Shown: positions 1 through 7,212 of the stretch, piece after piece
Position numbering within the stretch: the first letter of the stretch is position 1
How the letters are laid out: every line of letters begins with the position of its first letter
NCBI GenBank assembly: GCA_903913345.1
Contig: CAIWLA010000159.1
Location: 1 to 9,496 of the forward strand
Length of the DNA: 9,496 nt
Source of the DNA: an uncultured Magnetococcales bacterium
GTDB taxonomy: Bacteria > Pseudomonadota > Magnetococcia > Magnetococcales > Magnetaquicoccaceae
Direction of reading: 5' to 3'
Notes under the pieces: generated by a model
The model's database searches: none
Told to the model about the DNA's origin: nothing
Seen by the model: only the letters and a program-made list of their open reading frames with translations
Program-made: the position numbers and the translations under genes

Positions 1-1991
1 AAACGCCGATCCCAGACCGAACCGAGTTGCTGCAAAAAATGGGACCACAGCCATCCTGCCCACTCGGCGGGCAGGGCATCGGCCAGCAGGAAATGAAACC
101 GTTCCGCCAACGGATTGTCTGCCCCTCTCGCCGCCACATCGGGCCATACCCCGGTTTTTCCATAATTTTCGCCAGACTGATCAATCAACCCATCCAGGGT
201 ATGATCCAGCTCCCGCAGCACCTGCACCACCTCCCACAGGCCATCCGCCGCCGCCAGACTCCGCCCCAACAGGGCATCCATGGACTCACCCTGAACGGGC
301 GAGAGAGGAACCAGGGGAATGCACAACAGACCACGGGTCGCACCGGGCGTCTCTCCTCCGGGTGTCGAGGCCTTGGTCAAAACAGCCGCCATGGCCCGAC
401 CCACCTCCCATTTGACCTTTTTGGGGCCATGGGAGAAAAACAGCAGATCGGCAGGGGGCGGGGATAGGCCATCGGTCAGACAACGGGCATGGTTCAGAAT
501 GACCCGACCGGAATAGTTGAAACGTCTCAGAAGGGCTTCCCGTTCGGCGGCGGTGGCGGTCCCTTCCAGATGCAGTAAGGTGTATCCCACCAGATTGGGT
601 GCGAAATCGACCCCGGCAAAGGCACGGGCCTCCTGCGTTGTGCCGTGATAGGCCTGGATGTGCTGGGCATTGGTCTGGGTCACAACCCAGTGCAGTGCCC
701 CCGCACCGGTTCGCAGTCGTCCCTCCTCTTCGGTGGGGGCGATGACCGGCGGGACCACCGAGATCAACAGTTGCCACGGTCGCAGCAGACCATCGGCCAC
801 CGCCTGAGGCAGCGGTGCCACCGGCATCACCGACCCATAGAGGGGATTTTCTTCCAGGCTCCAGAGGGGTTTTGGATCCCCGTCCGGATCCCGGCTGGCA
901 CTGTTGGCATGACGGGTGGTGGCGGTCAGGAAAAGCCGCTTGCGCAGGGGCAGATTGGCATCGTCCAGGGCAAACGGGTCGGACAGGGTCTCCTGACTCT
1001 CCAGAAAGATGCCCAGATCCAGCGGGGCAAAACCGACCATGGCCCGGGCCACAATCCGCACCGAGCCATAGGTGGTCAGCACCACCCGCACCCCCTGGAA
1101 CCGCCACGCCAGAAACCGGCGCACCCCCTCGCTGTCGCCCACCAGGGGCAGATCCCAATCCGCCTGACGCACCACGGTGGCATCCGGTCCCGTGGCCAGA
1201 TCCGCACCCACCCACAGGGTGGCCAGATCGGACCAGACCACATGCCGACGCCACAACAACAGGGTCTCCCGCAGATGGGCCAGCGAGGGAGAGATGACCA
1301 GCACCGTGCGCCCGCTTCCCGCCGCCTCCGCCCATTTAAGGGCCAGCCACTCCACGCCAATACCGGGTGCGGTGATGGCCAGAAGACGGTCCTGCGTCTC
1401 CAGTCGTTGCTGCACACTCGCCACATACCGGGTCTGCTGGGGCAACGGGGGAAAACGGTCCGGCACGAGGCCGCCCCCCTGCAACCAACGGCGCATGGCG
1501 TTAAAATCCCGACCAGTCAACCGATCCAGATCATGGCCCAGGACCGCATGAAAGCCATTATGGCTCCGCAATGGGGGGGGCAGCGTGGTGCAATTGGTAA
1601 ACAGCAGGGGTTGGGGCACCCGATCTGCCAGTTCCAGAAAGGGGGTCACCTCCTTGCGCCCCAGGGGTGGCCTGTCTGGACGAAAAAGGAGCTGATAGGG
1701 ATGGATCTCGCCGGAGAGGGTGCGAAAAATGCCATCGGCCCCCGTGATCCGTTCCGGCAGGGCATACCGCCGCCGGGCATCGAGGGGAATGGTCCCTTCC
1801 GGCCAGATATCCGCCGCCTGGGGCACCGTCCGAATCGCCAAAAAGGCCTCGGCAAAGACCGAAAAGGCGACAAACTGGGCCTCCGCCGAGGCCAACTCGG
1901 CCAATCGCGCCTCCAGTTGGGAAAAGCGGGAGAGGCCGTTGAACAGGCCGCGTTGCAAGAGAATGAGGGCTTGGGAGTGGCTTGGCAACAT
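1..1991 (-). CDS. Degenerate nuclease-SF2 helicase (pseudoenzyme), partial, C-terminus beyond window
   Basis: About 663 codons are open from ATG at 1989-1991 to the window edge; the frame is closed upstream by TGA at 2034-2036. The order matches large 'predicted helicase' proteins (COG4889-like, the family that includes type ISP restriction enzymes): an N-terminal Mrr-like nuclease region (about residues 35-150), RecA-like helicase domain 1 (about 195-360), then domain 2 (about 380-570). Landmarks remain: LVISPS (motif Ia), ALDDANLP, LFLTAT (353-358, motif III), ARCLTDG (502-508, motif V), VGRAM (530-534, motif VI). The active positions are changed: Walker A GTGKT reads GIGVE (210-214), DEAH reads LESQ (330-333), TATP reads TATT, motif VI Q and final R read W528 and A535, and the nuclease QxK reads QLL (100-102). 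ATP hydrolysis and DNA cleavage are therefore unlikely. It has no strong Shine-Dalgarno. It may be a non-catalytic relative of a defence enzyme. The fold call is firm; the role is unknown. Confidence 0.82.
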   Translation of the reverse strand, partial: MLPSHSQALILLQRGLFNGLSRFSQLEARLAELASAEAQFVAFSVFAEAFLAIRTVPQAADIWPEGTIPLDARRRYALPERITGADGIFRTLSGEIHPYQLLFRPDRPPLGRKEVTPFLELADRVPQPLLFTNCTTLPPPLRSHNGFHAVLGHDLDRLTGRDFNAMRRWLQGGGLVPDRFPPLPQQTRYVASVQQRLETQDRLLAITAPGIGVEWLALKWAEAAGSGRTVLVISPSLAHLRETLLLWRRHVVWSDLATLWVGADLATGPDATVVRQADWDLPLVGDSEGVRRFLAWRFQGVRVVLTTYGSVRIVARAMVGFAPLDLGIFLESQETLSDPFALDDANLPLRKRLFLTATTRHANSASRDPDGDPKPLWSLEENPLYGSVMPVAPLPQAVADGLLRPWQLLISVVPPVIAPTEEEGRLRTGAGALHWVVTQTNAQHIQAYHGTTQEARAFAGVDFAPNLVGYTLLHLEGTATAAEREALLRRFNYSGRVILNHARCLTDGLSPPPADLLFFSHGPKKVKWEVGRAMAAVLTKASTPGGETPGATRGLLCIPLVPLSPVQGESMDALLGRSLAAADGLWEVVQVLRELDHTLDGLIDQSGENYGKTGVWPDVAARGADNPLAERFHFLLADALPAEWAGWLWSHFLQQLGSVWDRR

Positions 1992-1993
1992 GG

Positions 1994-2059
1994 TCAGACC
2001 TGGCCTCTGCGAGTCATGCCCAGGGCAAGGCGGTCAATGTCGGGGACTTTATTACGCAC
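1994..2059 (-). CDS. Possible short leader ORF (21 residues) before the helicase gene
   Basis: A GTG at 2057-2059 sits 6 bases after a good Shine-Dalgarno (AGAAGGA, minus strand, 2066-2072). It opens a 21-codon frame ending with TGA at 1994-1996, only two bases before the helicase ATG at 1989-1991. An ATG two codons earlier (2063-2065) is too close to the same Shine-Dalgarno. The helicase ATG itself has only a weak site, so translation could be passed on by coupling through this leader. The peptide has no recognisable family, and such short frames are common by chance. Confidence 0.22.
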   Translation of the reverse strand: MRNKVPDIDRLALGMTRRGQV

Positions 2060-2196
2060 AGCCATTCCTTCTGATTTTTTTTAATAAAATAACGGCAGGT
2101 GACGGACAGACGATGCGGGTGCAGCCATCCGCCACCGGACCGGTCTACTGTATTTGAACGGATTGGGCACCGACCGGCAATGACCACTCCCGCCAT

Positions 2197-3000
2197 TCAC
2201 CACGTGCGGGGCATGAAACCCTCACCATTGGCCATGCGCAGGGTATCCCCGGCCTGAACGATGACGAACAATCCCTGATTCATGGCGAAACGGCCCACGC
2301 TCTCTTCAACGATCATGGCAGCCACCGCACCCACGACCCGCTTGTTGGCATATTCCGGGAAAAAGGTCTTGAACTCAGACAGTTGGATCAAATGCTCACG
2401 CACATCGTCCATCGCCAGTTTGCTTTTGACCTCCACCAGTACCACGGCATCGGTATTCACCACCAACAGGTCGATTTCCATGCGGAGACCACCCGGCAGA
2501 TCGGCCTCCACCCGTCGGCTGACTTTGTGAACCGGAATACCCCATTGCGCAAACAGGGTCTTGCAGGCCGGTGCGACCAACCCTTCCACAAACTCGCCCA
2601 AACGGCCACCCAGTTTGCCAACCAGGACAGAAACCTCCTTGATCTTGAGAGCCGTTGCCTCGATTGTTCGGTCGGTCTCCTGAAACTTTCGGTCAGTCTC
2701 CTGAAACTTTCGGTCGGTCTCCTGGAACTTTCGGTCAGTCTCCTGAAACTTTCGGTCGGTCTCCTGAAACTGGCGGTCGGTCTCCTGAAACCGGCGGGCG
2801 GTCTCCTGAAACTTTCGGTCGGTCTCCTGAAATTTTCGGTCGGTCTCCTGAAACCGGCGATCGGTCTCCGCGCCCATTTCTCGAAACAAACGATAGGTCT
2901 CCGCTCTTTGTTCCCGGTCTTCCGCTCTTTGTTCCCGGTCTTCGCGGGCCATTTCCTGGAACATGCCCCACACATCATCGAAGGTCAATGCCTGTGTCAT
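2197..3000 (-). CDS. PD-(D/E)XK nuclease-like protein with heptad-repeat coiled coil (DUF3782-like)
   Basis: The protein has 267 residues. I chose the ATG at 2998-3000 over an earlier in-frame ATG at 3039 because GGGAGG lies 7 bases upstream of it. Residues 20-33 hold two EDREQRA copies and residues 45-107 hold nine 7-residue units of the ETDRKFQ type, giving a long charged coiled coil. The C-terminal domain (about 130-267) has the PD-(D/E)XK core: MEID with D177, then LVEVKSK with E190 and K192. It resembles proteins annotated DUF3782 or 'conserved coiled-coil, nuclease superfamily', whose biochemical role is unsettled. No signal peptide or membrane segment is seen, so it is probably cytosolic, perhaps oligomeric through the coil. 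It precedes the degenerate helicase on the same strand, about 200 bases away. Family class is fairly sure; nuclease activity and substrate are inferred only. Confidence 0.85.
   Translation of the reverse strand: MTQALTFDDVWGMFQEMAREDREQRAEDREQRAETYRLFREMGAETDRRFQETDRKFQETDRKFQETARRFQETDRQFQETDRKFQETDRKFQETDRKFQETDRKFQETDRTIEATALKIKEVSVLVGKLGGRLGEFVEGLVAPACKTLFAQWGIPVHKVSRRVEADLPGGLRMEIDLLVVNTDAVVLVEVKSKLAMDDVREHLIQLSEFKTFFPEYANKRVVGAVAAMIVEESVGRFAMNQGLFVIVQAGDTLRMANGEGFMPRTW
2680..2868 (-). repeat. Nine in-frame 21-bp tandem repeats coding for ETDRKFQ-type heptads
   Basis: Nine consecutive 21-base units translate as ETDRRFQ, ETDRKFQ (twice), ETARRFQ, ETDRQFQ and ETDRKFQ (four times); a degenerate tenth, ETDRTIE, follows. 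The period of 21 bases equals seven codons, so gain or loss of a unit keeps the frame and shifts the coil by exactly one heptad. Several units are nearly identical at DNA level (core GAAACTTTCGGTC on the plus strand), which suggests recent or ongoing slippage or unequal exchange. Confidence 0.93.
2902..2943 (-). repeat. Two 21-bp tandem copies coding for EDREQRA
   Basis: Two adjacent, nearly identical 21-base units (plus-strand core CTCTTTGTTCCCGGTCTTC) code for EDREQRA-EDREQRA at residues 20-33. They form a second, independent heptad duplication in the same gene, N-terminal to the main array. Confidence 0.85.
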
Positions 3001-3007
3001 GATAACG

Positions 3008-3013
3008 CCTCCC
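3008..3013 (-). promoter_or_regulatory. Ribosome binding site GGGAGG deciding the start of the repeat-nuclease gene
   Basis: On the minus strand GGGAGG lies 7 bases before the ATG at 2998-3000. This favours that start over the in-frame ATG 13 codons upstream. Confidence 0.7.
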
Positions 3014-3120
3014 GATTGCAACACACCCTCCAACAGCATACCCCTTTCGTGCGGCAGATGGAATCTGATTTTTTACGGTGGTCTATCACCCAAACCGGCC
3101 AGATCACCGCATCGCAGATC

Positions 3121-5229
3121 TCAACGCGGCGTTGCATCCGGCAGTCCGCCATCCACCGGCAAGGTGATACCGGTGGAGGGTGTCTGCCGGGTGGCAAAGA
3201 AGAGGACGGCCTTTGCCACATGGGTTGCCGTGATGCGGGCCTTCAACAGATTGCGATTTTGATAATAGGCCTCCAGCCCCGCCGCATCCAGACCCCGCGC
3301 CCGCATCCGGTCCGGTCCCACCTCGGCCCACAACCCCGATGACCGCTTGCCATCGGCAAAAACCCCATCCGGGGCCACCATGTTGACCCGAACACCCAAT
3401 GGGGCCAGCTCCAGAGAGGCCACCCGCGCCAGTTGATGCGCCGCCGCCTTGGTCGCACTGTAGGCCCCGAAGTCGGCTCCGGGTGCAAAGACATTTTTGG
3501 TGGAGATCAAGACCACATCCCCCCCCGTCCCCTGCGCCCGAAAATGGCGGGCCGCCGCCGACAACAAAAGCAGCGTTCCCTCGACATTGACCCGATGCAA
3601 CCGCTGAAACGACGCCATCTCCATGTTTTCCAGCGAGGAGACATGCGCCAACCCGGCATTGAGAACCAGCAGATCCAGACCACCCCAGTTCTGAATCACC
3701 TGTCGAAACCCCTCCTCCACCGACCGGGCATCGGTGACATCCATGGCAACCGGCAAAACCCGCTCCCCATGGACCATCCGCAACTCGGCCGCCAACGAAT
3801 TCAACCGCTCACCCGGCAGATCGGTCAGGACCAGATGACAACCCTGGCTCAACAATTCCCGGCAAATACCGGAACCAATGGCCCCGGCCGCCCCGGTAAC
3901 CAGGGCGACACACCGATCCAGAGACCCCTCCGGCCGCTGACCCAGTTTGGCACGCTGCGGTCCATAATATTCCATGGCAAACTGTTCCTGGGGGGTGATC
4001 CCCTCATAGACCCCACCCATCCGGGCAATGACCCCCTTCACCGCCAGGGTTTGCACGGCCAAATCCCAGACAATATCAGCCTCTTCGCTGTTGCGACCCA
4101 CACACACCACCCCAATCCCCGGCATCAAAACCAGCCGTGGCGAGGCATCAAACCGCTCGGCAACCGGCAACAGGGCGTCCAATGGGGCATCGGAGGCCTG
4201 CTCCAGATAGTCCTGATAGGCCTGCCGATAGAGATAGACCGGGACATGAATCCGCTCGGCGGTGGTCGAACCCGGCTCCAGCCAGAGAGGCAACGGTTTG
4301 AGCCGAATCAGATGATCGGTGGTCAAGGGCGAGGAGAGCAATAACGTTTGCACATCGGGCATCTCCAACAAGGCCAACACATCTGGCGTGATCAGAGGGC
4401 GCAGGATGAAACGGTGAAAGGGATGATCGGGATCCGCCGTATCCACGGCCAGGGCACCCCGCAAGAGGGGAGCCACCTCGGTATATCGATCCCAGGCCTC
4501 GACCATCCTGACCGTCTCCACCGGAGGCAATGGGTGAATCAACTGTTCGGCGATATAATCTTCTGCCCGGTTGACCAGTTCCACCGTCACCAGATAGGCC
4601 TCCTGAGCGGTTTCGCCCCAGGTCAACAGGCCATGTTTCATCAGTACCATGCCCCGACTCTGCGGTGCCTGGGCGAAGGCCTCGGCCACCGCCTGGGCCA
4701 GGGCAAACCCCGGATGGACATAGGGCAGAATGATCACCTCCTCCCCCAACGCCTCGGCCAGGAGTGCCGCACCACCGGCCTGATTGCTCAGCGTCAGAAT
4801 GGCATCGGCATGGGTGTGATCAATGAATTGATGGGGCAAAAAGGCGTGGAGCAGGGTCTCGATGGAAGGGGTGGCCGCCGAAGGGTCCAGCAGATTGGCC
4901 CGCAACACCTGCACCATGGCGGTCTCACTCAGCTCTGGCAGCCCCTGCAACCGTTGCAGGAAGGTCAGCCCCAGGGGCGAATGGCCCTCCGGGGTCAGGG
5001 TGGCCAGATCCCACCCGGAGGCCTTGACAAACAGGGCGGGAATTTTTTCGCCCAGGATGTTGGTCCACTCTCCCTTGACGGAGGTGTTGCCACCACCGTG
5101 CAACACCAACTCCTTTTCCGCCCCCAACAAACGACTGGCATAGGTGCGCAAAGCCAAATCCACCCCCCATCGGGCGGCATATTGGGTGATGAAATAGGAG
5201 GCGTCCGCTTCAGACCAGCCGTTTTTCAT
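3121..5229 (-). CDS. Bifunctional class II aldolase / short-chain dehydrogenase (RhaD-SDR fusion type)
   Basis: The protein has 702 residues. The N-terminal half is a class II aldolase/adducin domain: GGGNTSVK (45-52, phosphate-binding type loop), KASGWDL (69-75), HTH (138-140) and KHGLLTWG (198-205). H138, H140 and H199 are the likely Zn ligands. The C-terminal part is a classical SDR: TGAAGAIG (445-452, NAD(P) binding), NAG (524-526), S576, and YSATK with Y590 and K594. This domain order and length fit proteins annotated 'bifunctional aldolase/short-chain dehydrogenase', relatives of rhamnulose-1-phosphate aldolase coupled to lactaldehyde oxidation. That reaction would give dihydroxyacetone phosphate plus an aldehyde passed to the dehydrogenase. 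The true sugar phosphate here is not known. AGGA lies 8 bases before the ATG. It follows lsrF by 44 bases, so the two are probably co-transcribed. All expected motifs are intact. Confidence 0.92.
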   Translation of the reverse strand: MKNGWSEADASYFITQYAARWGVDLALRTYASRLLGAEKELVLHGGGNTSVKGEWTNILGEKIPALFVKASGWDLATLTPEGHSPLGLTFLQRLQGLPELSETAMVQVLRANLLDPSAATPSIETLLHAFLPHQFIDHTHADAILTLSNQAGGAALLAEALGEEVIILPYVHPGFALAQAVAEAFAQAPQSRGMVLMKHGLLTWGETAQEAYLVTVELVNRAEDYIAEQLIHPLPPVETVRMVEAWDRYTEVAPLLRGALAVDTADPDHPFHRFILRPLITPDVLALLEMPDVQTLLLSSPLTTDHLIRLKPLPLWLEPGSTTAERIHVPVYLYRQAYQDYLEQASDAPLDALLPVAERFDASPRLVLMPGIGVVCVGRNSEEADIVWDLAVQTLAVKGVIARMGGVYEGITPQEQFAMEYYGPQRAKLGQRPEGSLDRCVALVTGAAGAIGSGICRELLSQGCHLVLTDLPGERLNSLAAELRMVHGERVLPVAMDVTDARSVEEGFRQVIQNWGGLDLLVLNAGLAHVSSLENMEMASFQRLHRVNVEGTLLLLSAAARHFRAQGTGGDVVLISTKNVFAPGADFGAYSATKAAAHQLARVASLELAPLGVRVNMVAPDGVFADGKRSSGLWAEVGPDRMRARGLDAAGLEAYYQNRNLLKARITATHVAKAVLFFATRQTPSTGITLPVDGGLPDATPR

Positions 5230-5249
5230 GAGGGTATCCTAATGGGTTG

Positions 5250-5266
5250 CCTGCCGGATGGGCAGG
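5250..5266 (-). other. Small GC-rich hairpin between lsrF and the aldolase-dehydrogenase gene
   Basis: CCTGCC (5250-5255) and GGCAGG (5261-5266) form a perfect 6-bp stem with a 5-base loop in the 44-base gap. No T run follows in the direction of transcription, so it is not a standard terminator. It may stabilise or segment the operon mRNA, or be chance. Confidence 0.4.
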
Positions 5267-5273
5267 ATGACGG

Positions 5274-6158
5274 TTAATGAGCCGACTGCGCCAATGCCAG
5301 ATAATATTCGTAGGCCTCCTGGGGGGGCATGTTTTCATGCACCACCTTGCCGACCGCCTGAATCATGGCGATGGGTGCCGCCGATTGAAAAATATTGCGT
5401 CCCATATCCACTCCGGCGGCCCCCTGTTGCACCGCCTGGTAGGCCATGGTCAGGGCCTCCCGTTCCGGCAATTTTTTGCCCCCCGCGATGACAATCGGCA
5501 CGGGACAGGCGGCGGCCACCGTCTCAAAATCTTTTTCCACAAAATAGGTCTTGACATAGGTGGCACCCAACTCGGCGCAGATGCGGGTGGCCAAACGCAT
5601 ATATTTGGCATCCCGCGCCAGTTGCTTGCCGACCGCCGTCACCCCCAGGACCGGCATCCCGTAACGGTTGCCCGCATCCACCAGACGGGTCATGTTGTGG
5701 ACGGACTGGGTTTCATACTCCCCCCCGATAAACACCTGCACGGCCACCGCCGCCACATTCAGGCGCAGGGCATCCTCCATATCCACGGCGAGGCGTTCGT
5801 CCGACAACTCCTTGAGAATGCTTGGTCCCCCACTGGCCCGCAGCACAACCCCCTTGTTGAAGGTGGGCGGAATGAGCGAACGCAACACCCCACGGGTACA
5901 CATCAAGGTGTTTGCATACGGCAACAGGGGATTGATGTGGATATCAATCCGCTCCAGGCCAGAGGTCGGTCCCATGAAATAGCCATGATCCACCGCCAAC
6001 ATGACCGTGCGTCCGGTGCGGGGATCAAAAATATGGGAGAGACGATTTTTGATGCCCCAATCCAGGGAGTGACATCCCTTCAACGGAAAGAGCGGTGGTT
6101 GCTGGGGGCGATCCAGATGATAATGGTGGGCATCTTGTTCGCCGTCGGTATCTGCCAT
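5274..6158 (-). CDS. lsrF: LsrF-type 3-hydroxy-5-phosphonooxypentane-2,4-dione thiolase / class I aldolase
   Basis: The protein has 294 residues, close to E. coli LsrF (about 291) and similar along the whole chain. Matching stretches are [10 protein letters not shown] (26-35), [22 protein letters not shown] (52-73, in which D57-H58-G59 is the aldolase signature), LMCTRG (85-90), [16 protein letters not shown] (202-209), [13 protein letters not shown] (222-234) and [11 protein letters not shown] (249-259). K203 in VKTYF is the expected Schiff-base lysine. In the lsr pathway LsrF moves the acetyl group of the phosphorylated AI-2 product to CoA, yielding acetyl-CoA and dihydroxyacetone phosphate. 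Start: ATG at 6156-6158 has AAAAGGA about 6 bases upstream and begins MADTDGEQ, like the E. coli start; an in-frame ATG at 6200 lacks a site. No lsrK, lsrR, lsrG or transporter is visible, and the partner is the aldolase-dehydrogenase, so the substrate may differ from AI-2. Confidence 0.93.
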   Translation of the reverse strand: MADTDGEQDAHHYHLDRPQQPPLFPLKGCHSLDWGIKNRLSHIFDPRTGRTVMLAVDHGYFMGPTSGLERIDIHINPLLPYANTLMCTRGVLRSLIPPTFNKGVVLRASGGPSILKELSDERLAVDMEDALRLNVAAVAVQVFIGGEYETQSVHNMTRLVDAGNRYGMPVLGVTAVGKQLARDAKYMRLATRICAELGATYVKTYFVEKDFETVAAACPVPIVIAGGKKLPEREALTMAYQAVQQGAAGVDMGRNIFQSAAPIAMIQAVGKVVHENMPPQEAYEYYLALAQSAH

Positions 6159-6334
6159 GGTCGTTCCTTTTTTCATGTACACGATGAATTGCCAACCCAC
6201 ATCCCAAGAGGGTGAGGGCCGCAGGCCCCGGCCATCTATTCAGACACAGTTGGCCTCCAGGAACAAGTCCTGATATGATGCCCTGCAAGAAATCGATCCG
6301 TTTTGAGGGATGGCTTTCTTGCCGTGTGGTTCTC

Positions 6335-6343
6335 TGCTAGACT
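6335..6343 (+). promoter_or_regulatory. Possible extended -10 promoter element for the PHP gene
   Basis: TGCTAGACT has the TGnTAnnnT form of an extended -10 box and lies about 50 bases before the ATG at 6394. The -35 position (6315-6320, TTTCTT) is weak. It sits in the 235-base divergent region 6159-6393, which must also hold the lsrF promoter; I could not identify a convincing one for that strand. A transcript starting here would exclude the in-frame ATG at 6310. Confidence 0.35.
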
Positions 6344-6393
6344 CTCACTCTTCCTGTTTCGAGACCTTGCCTTCTGAAGAGCCGTTGACAACC

Positions 6394-7212
6394 ATGAAAA
6401 AGCCGCGCCCCAGACTGCCCTTTTTTCCCGCCGATGCCTTTTATGCGCGTCCGTTTCCCGGTTGGGAATATCATGTTCATTCGCTGTTTTCCGATGGCTC
6501 CTCGACGTTGCCCACCCTGATCGACTATGCCCGCAGCCTCGGCATCACCCGCTTGATTTTTACCGAACACACCGAACCGGGGTTGGTGGACGGTGAGGGC
6601 TGGTTCAAGCGGTACTGGCGCGAAGGAAACGAACTGCGCCAGCAGGAGCGTGCCATGAGAAACCGGAAAGGCTTCTCCTCCCCGTCCAGCGACATGGAGA
6701 TTTTGTTTGGCCTGGAAGTCCCCATCACCGATTTCCGGGGTGGATTGCTGATGGATGCCGAAATGGCCGAAAAGGCGGAATTCATCCTGGGGGCCGTCCA
6801 TGCCTATCCGGGGTATGGCTGGACCATGGGGGAACTGCCGCCGGAACAGGCCATTGAACTGGAGTTCAAGGGGTTGATGGCCCTGGCGGAGAATCCGCTT
6901 GTGGATGCCATTGCCCATCCGGGCGGCATTTGCGAAAAATTTGCCGCCCCTTTTCCCTTTTCCCTGTTTGAGGAGGTGGTACGCAAGGCCACCGGCAATG
7001 GTATTGCCATCGAACTCAACCCGGCCTATCAATCGCCGATGGCACCGTATCTGGATATTTGCTGTCGTCACAGTGCCTTGATCTCTCCCGGATCCAATGT
7101 CCATCACCTGGAGAATATTGGCCAGGCGGCGCACGAATTAAAAAAATTACAAAAAAAACGGTCTGTTATACAGAACGTCAACCCGCATCCCCGGAGAGGA
7201 GACACCCCATGA
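6394..7212 (+). CDS. PHP-domain metal-dependent hydrolase
   Basis: The protein has 272 residues from the ATG at 6394. PHP (polymerase and histidinol phosphatase) motifs appear in order: YHVHSLFSDGS (26-36; H27, H29, D34), FTEH (56-59; H59), FGLEV (105-109; E108), GAVHAYPG (133-140; H136), DAIAHPGG (171-178; H175), IELNP (206-210), and GSNVHHLENIG (233-243; N235, H237). These residues form the trinuclear metal site of phosphoesterases such as histidinol phosphatase HisK. The last motif is normally SDAH, so N235 replaces a metal-ligand Asp. The substrate is unknown. Start choice: 6394 fits a promoter near 6335 and starts just before the conserved domain; an in-frame ATG at 6310 would add 28 residues without family features. 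The Shine-Dalgarno is poor for both. Its TGA overlaps the next gene's ATG. The last ~20 residues are low-complexity, basic and unlike the domain. Confidence 0.85.
   Translation: MKKPRPRLPFFPADAFYARPFPGWEYHVHSLFSDGSSTLPTLIDYARSLGITRLIFTEHTEPGLVDGEGWFKRYWREGNELRQQERAMRNRKGFSSPSSDMEILFGLEVPITDFRGGLLMDAEMAEKAEFILGAVHAYPGYGWTMGELPPEQAIELEFKGLMALAENPLVDAIAHPGGICEKFAAPFPFSLFEEVVRKATGNGIAIELNPAYQSPMAPYLDICCRHSALISPGSNVHHLENIGQAAHELKKLQKKRSVIQNVNPHPRRGDTP

Noticed and set aside
286..1335. Long minus-strand frame of 349 codons rich in Gly, Ala and Ser
   Set aside because: It is a shifted frame inside the helicase-like gene. The frame with recognisable helicase and nuclease motifs is the other one.
645..2084. 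Long plus-strand open frame of 479 codons rich in His, Gln, Pro and Arg
   Set aside because: It is antisense to the helicase-like gene, has low-complexity composition and no family resemblance; it is a by-product of high GC and codon bias.
2014..2196. 60-codon minus-strand frame starting right after the stop of the repeat-nuclease gene
   Set aside because: No ribosome binding site, no domain, and its downstream half competes with the better-supported leader frame; probably chance.
2680..2868. Short regular repeats considered as a CRISPR array
   Set aside because: Units are directly adjacent without unique spacers and code for protein heptads.
2383..3342. Plus-strand frame across the repeat array, with regular Leu-Leu-Lys-Leu-Ser-Val repeats
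   Set aside because: The 21-bp repeats keep all frames open and create regular repeats in every frame. Only the minus-strand frame has a Shine-Dalgarno and a folded nuclease-type domain.
3433..6215. Several long plus-strand frames opposite lsrF and the aldolase-dehydrogenase
   Set aside because: They are antisense shadows of two unmistakable enzyme genes with Gly/His/Gln-biased translations.
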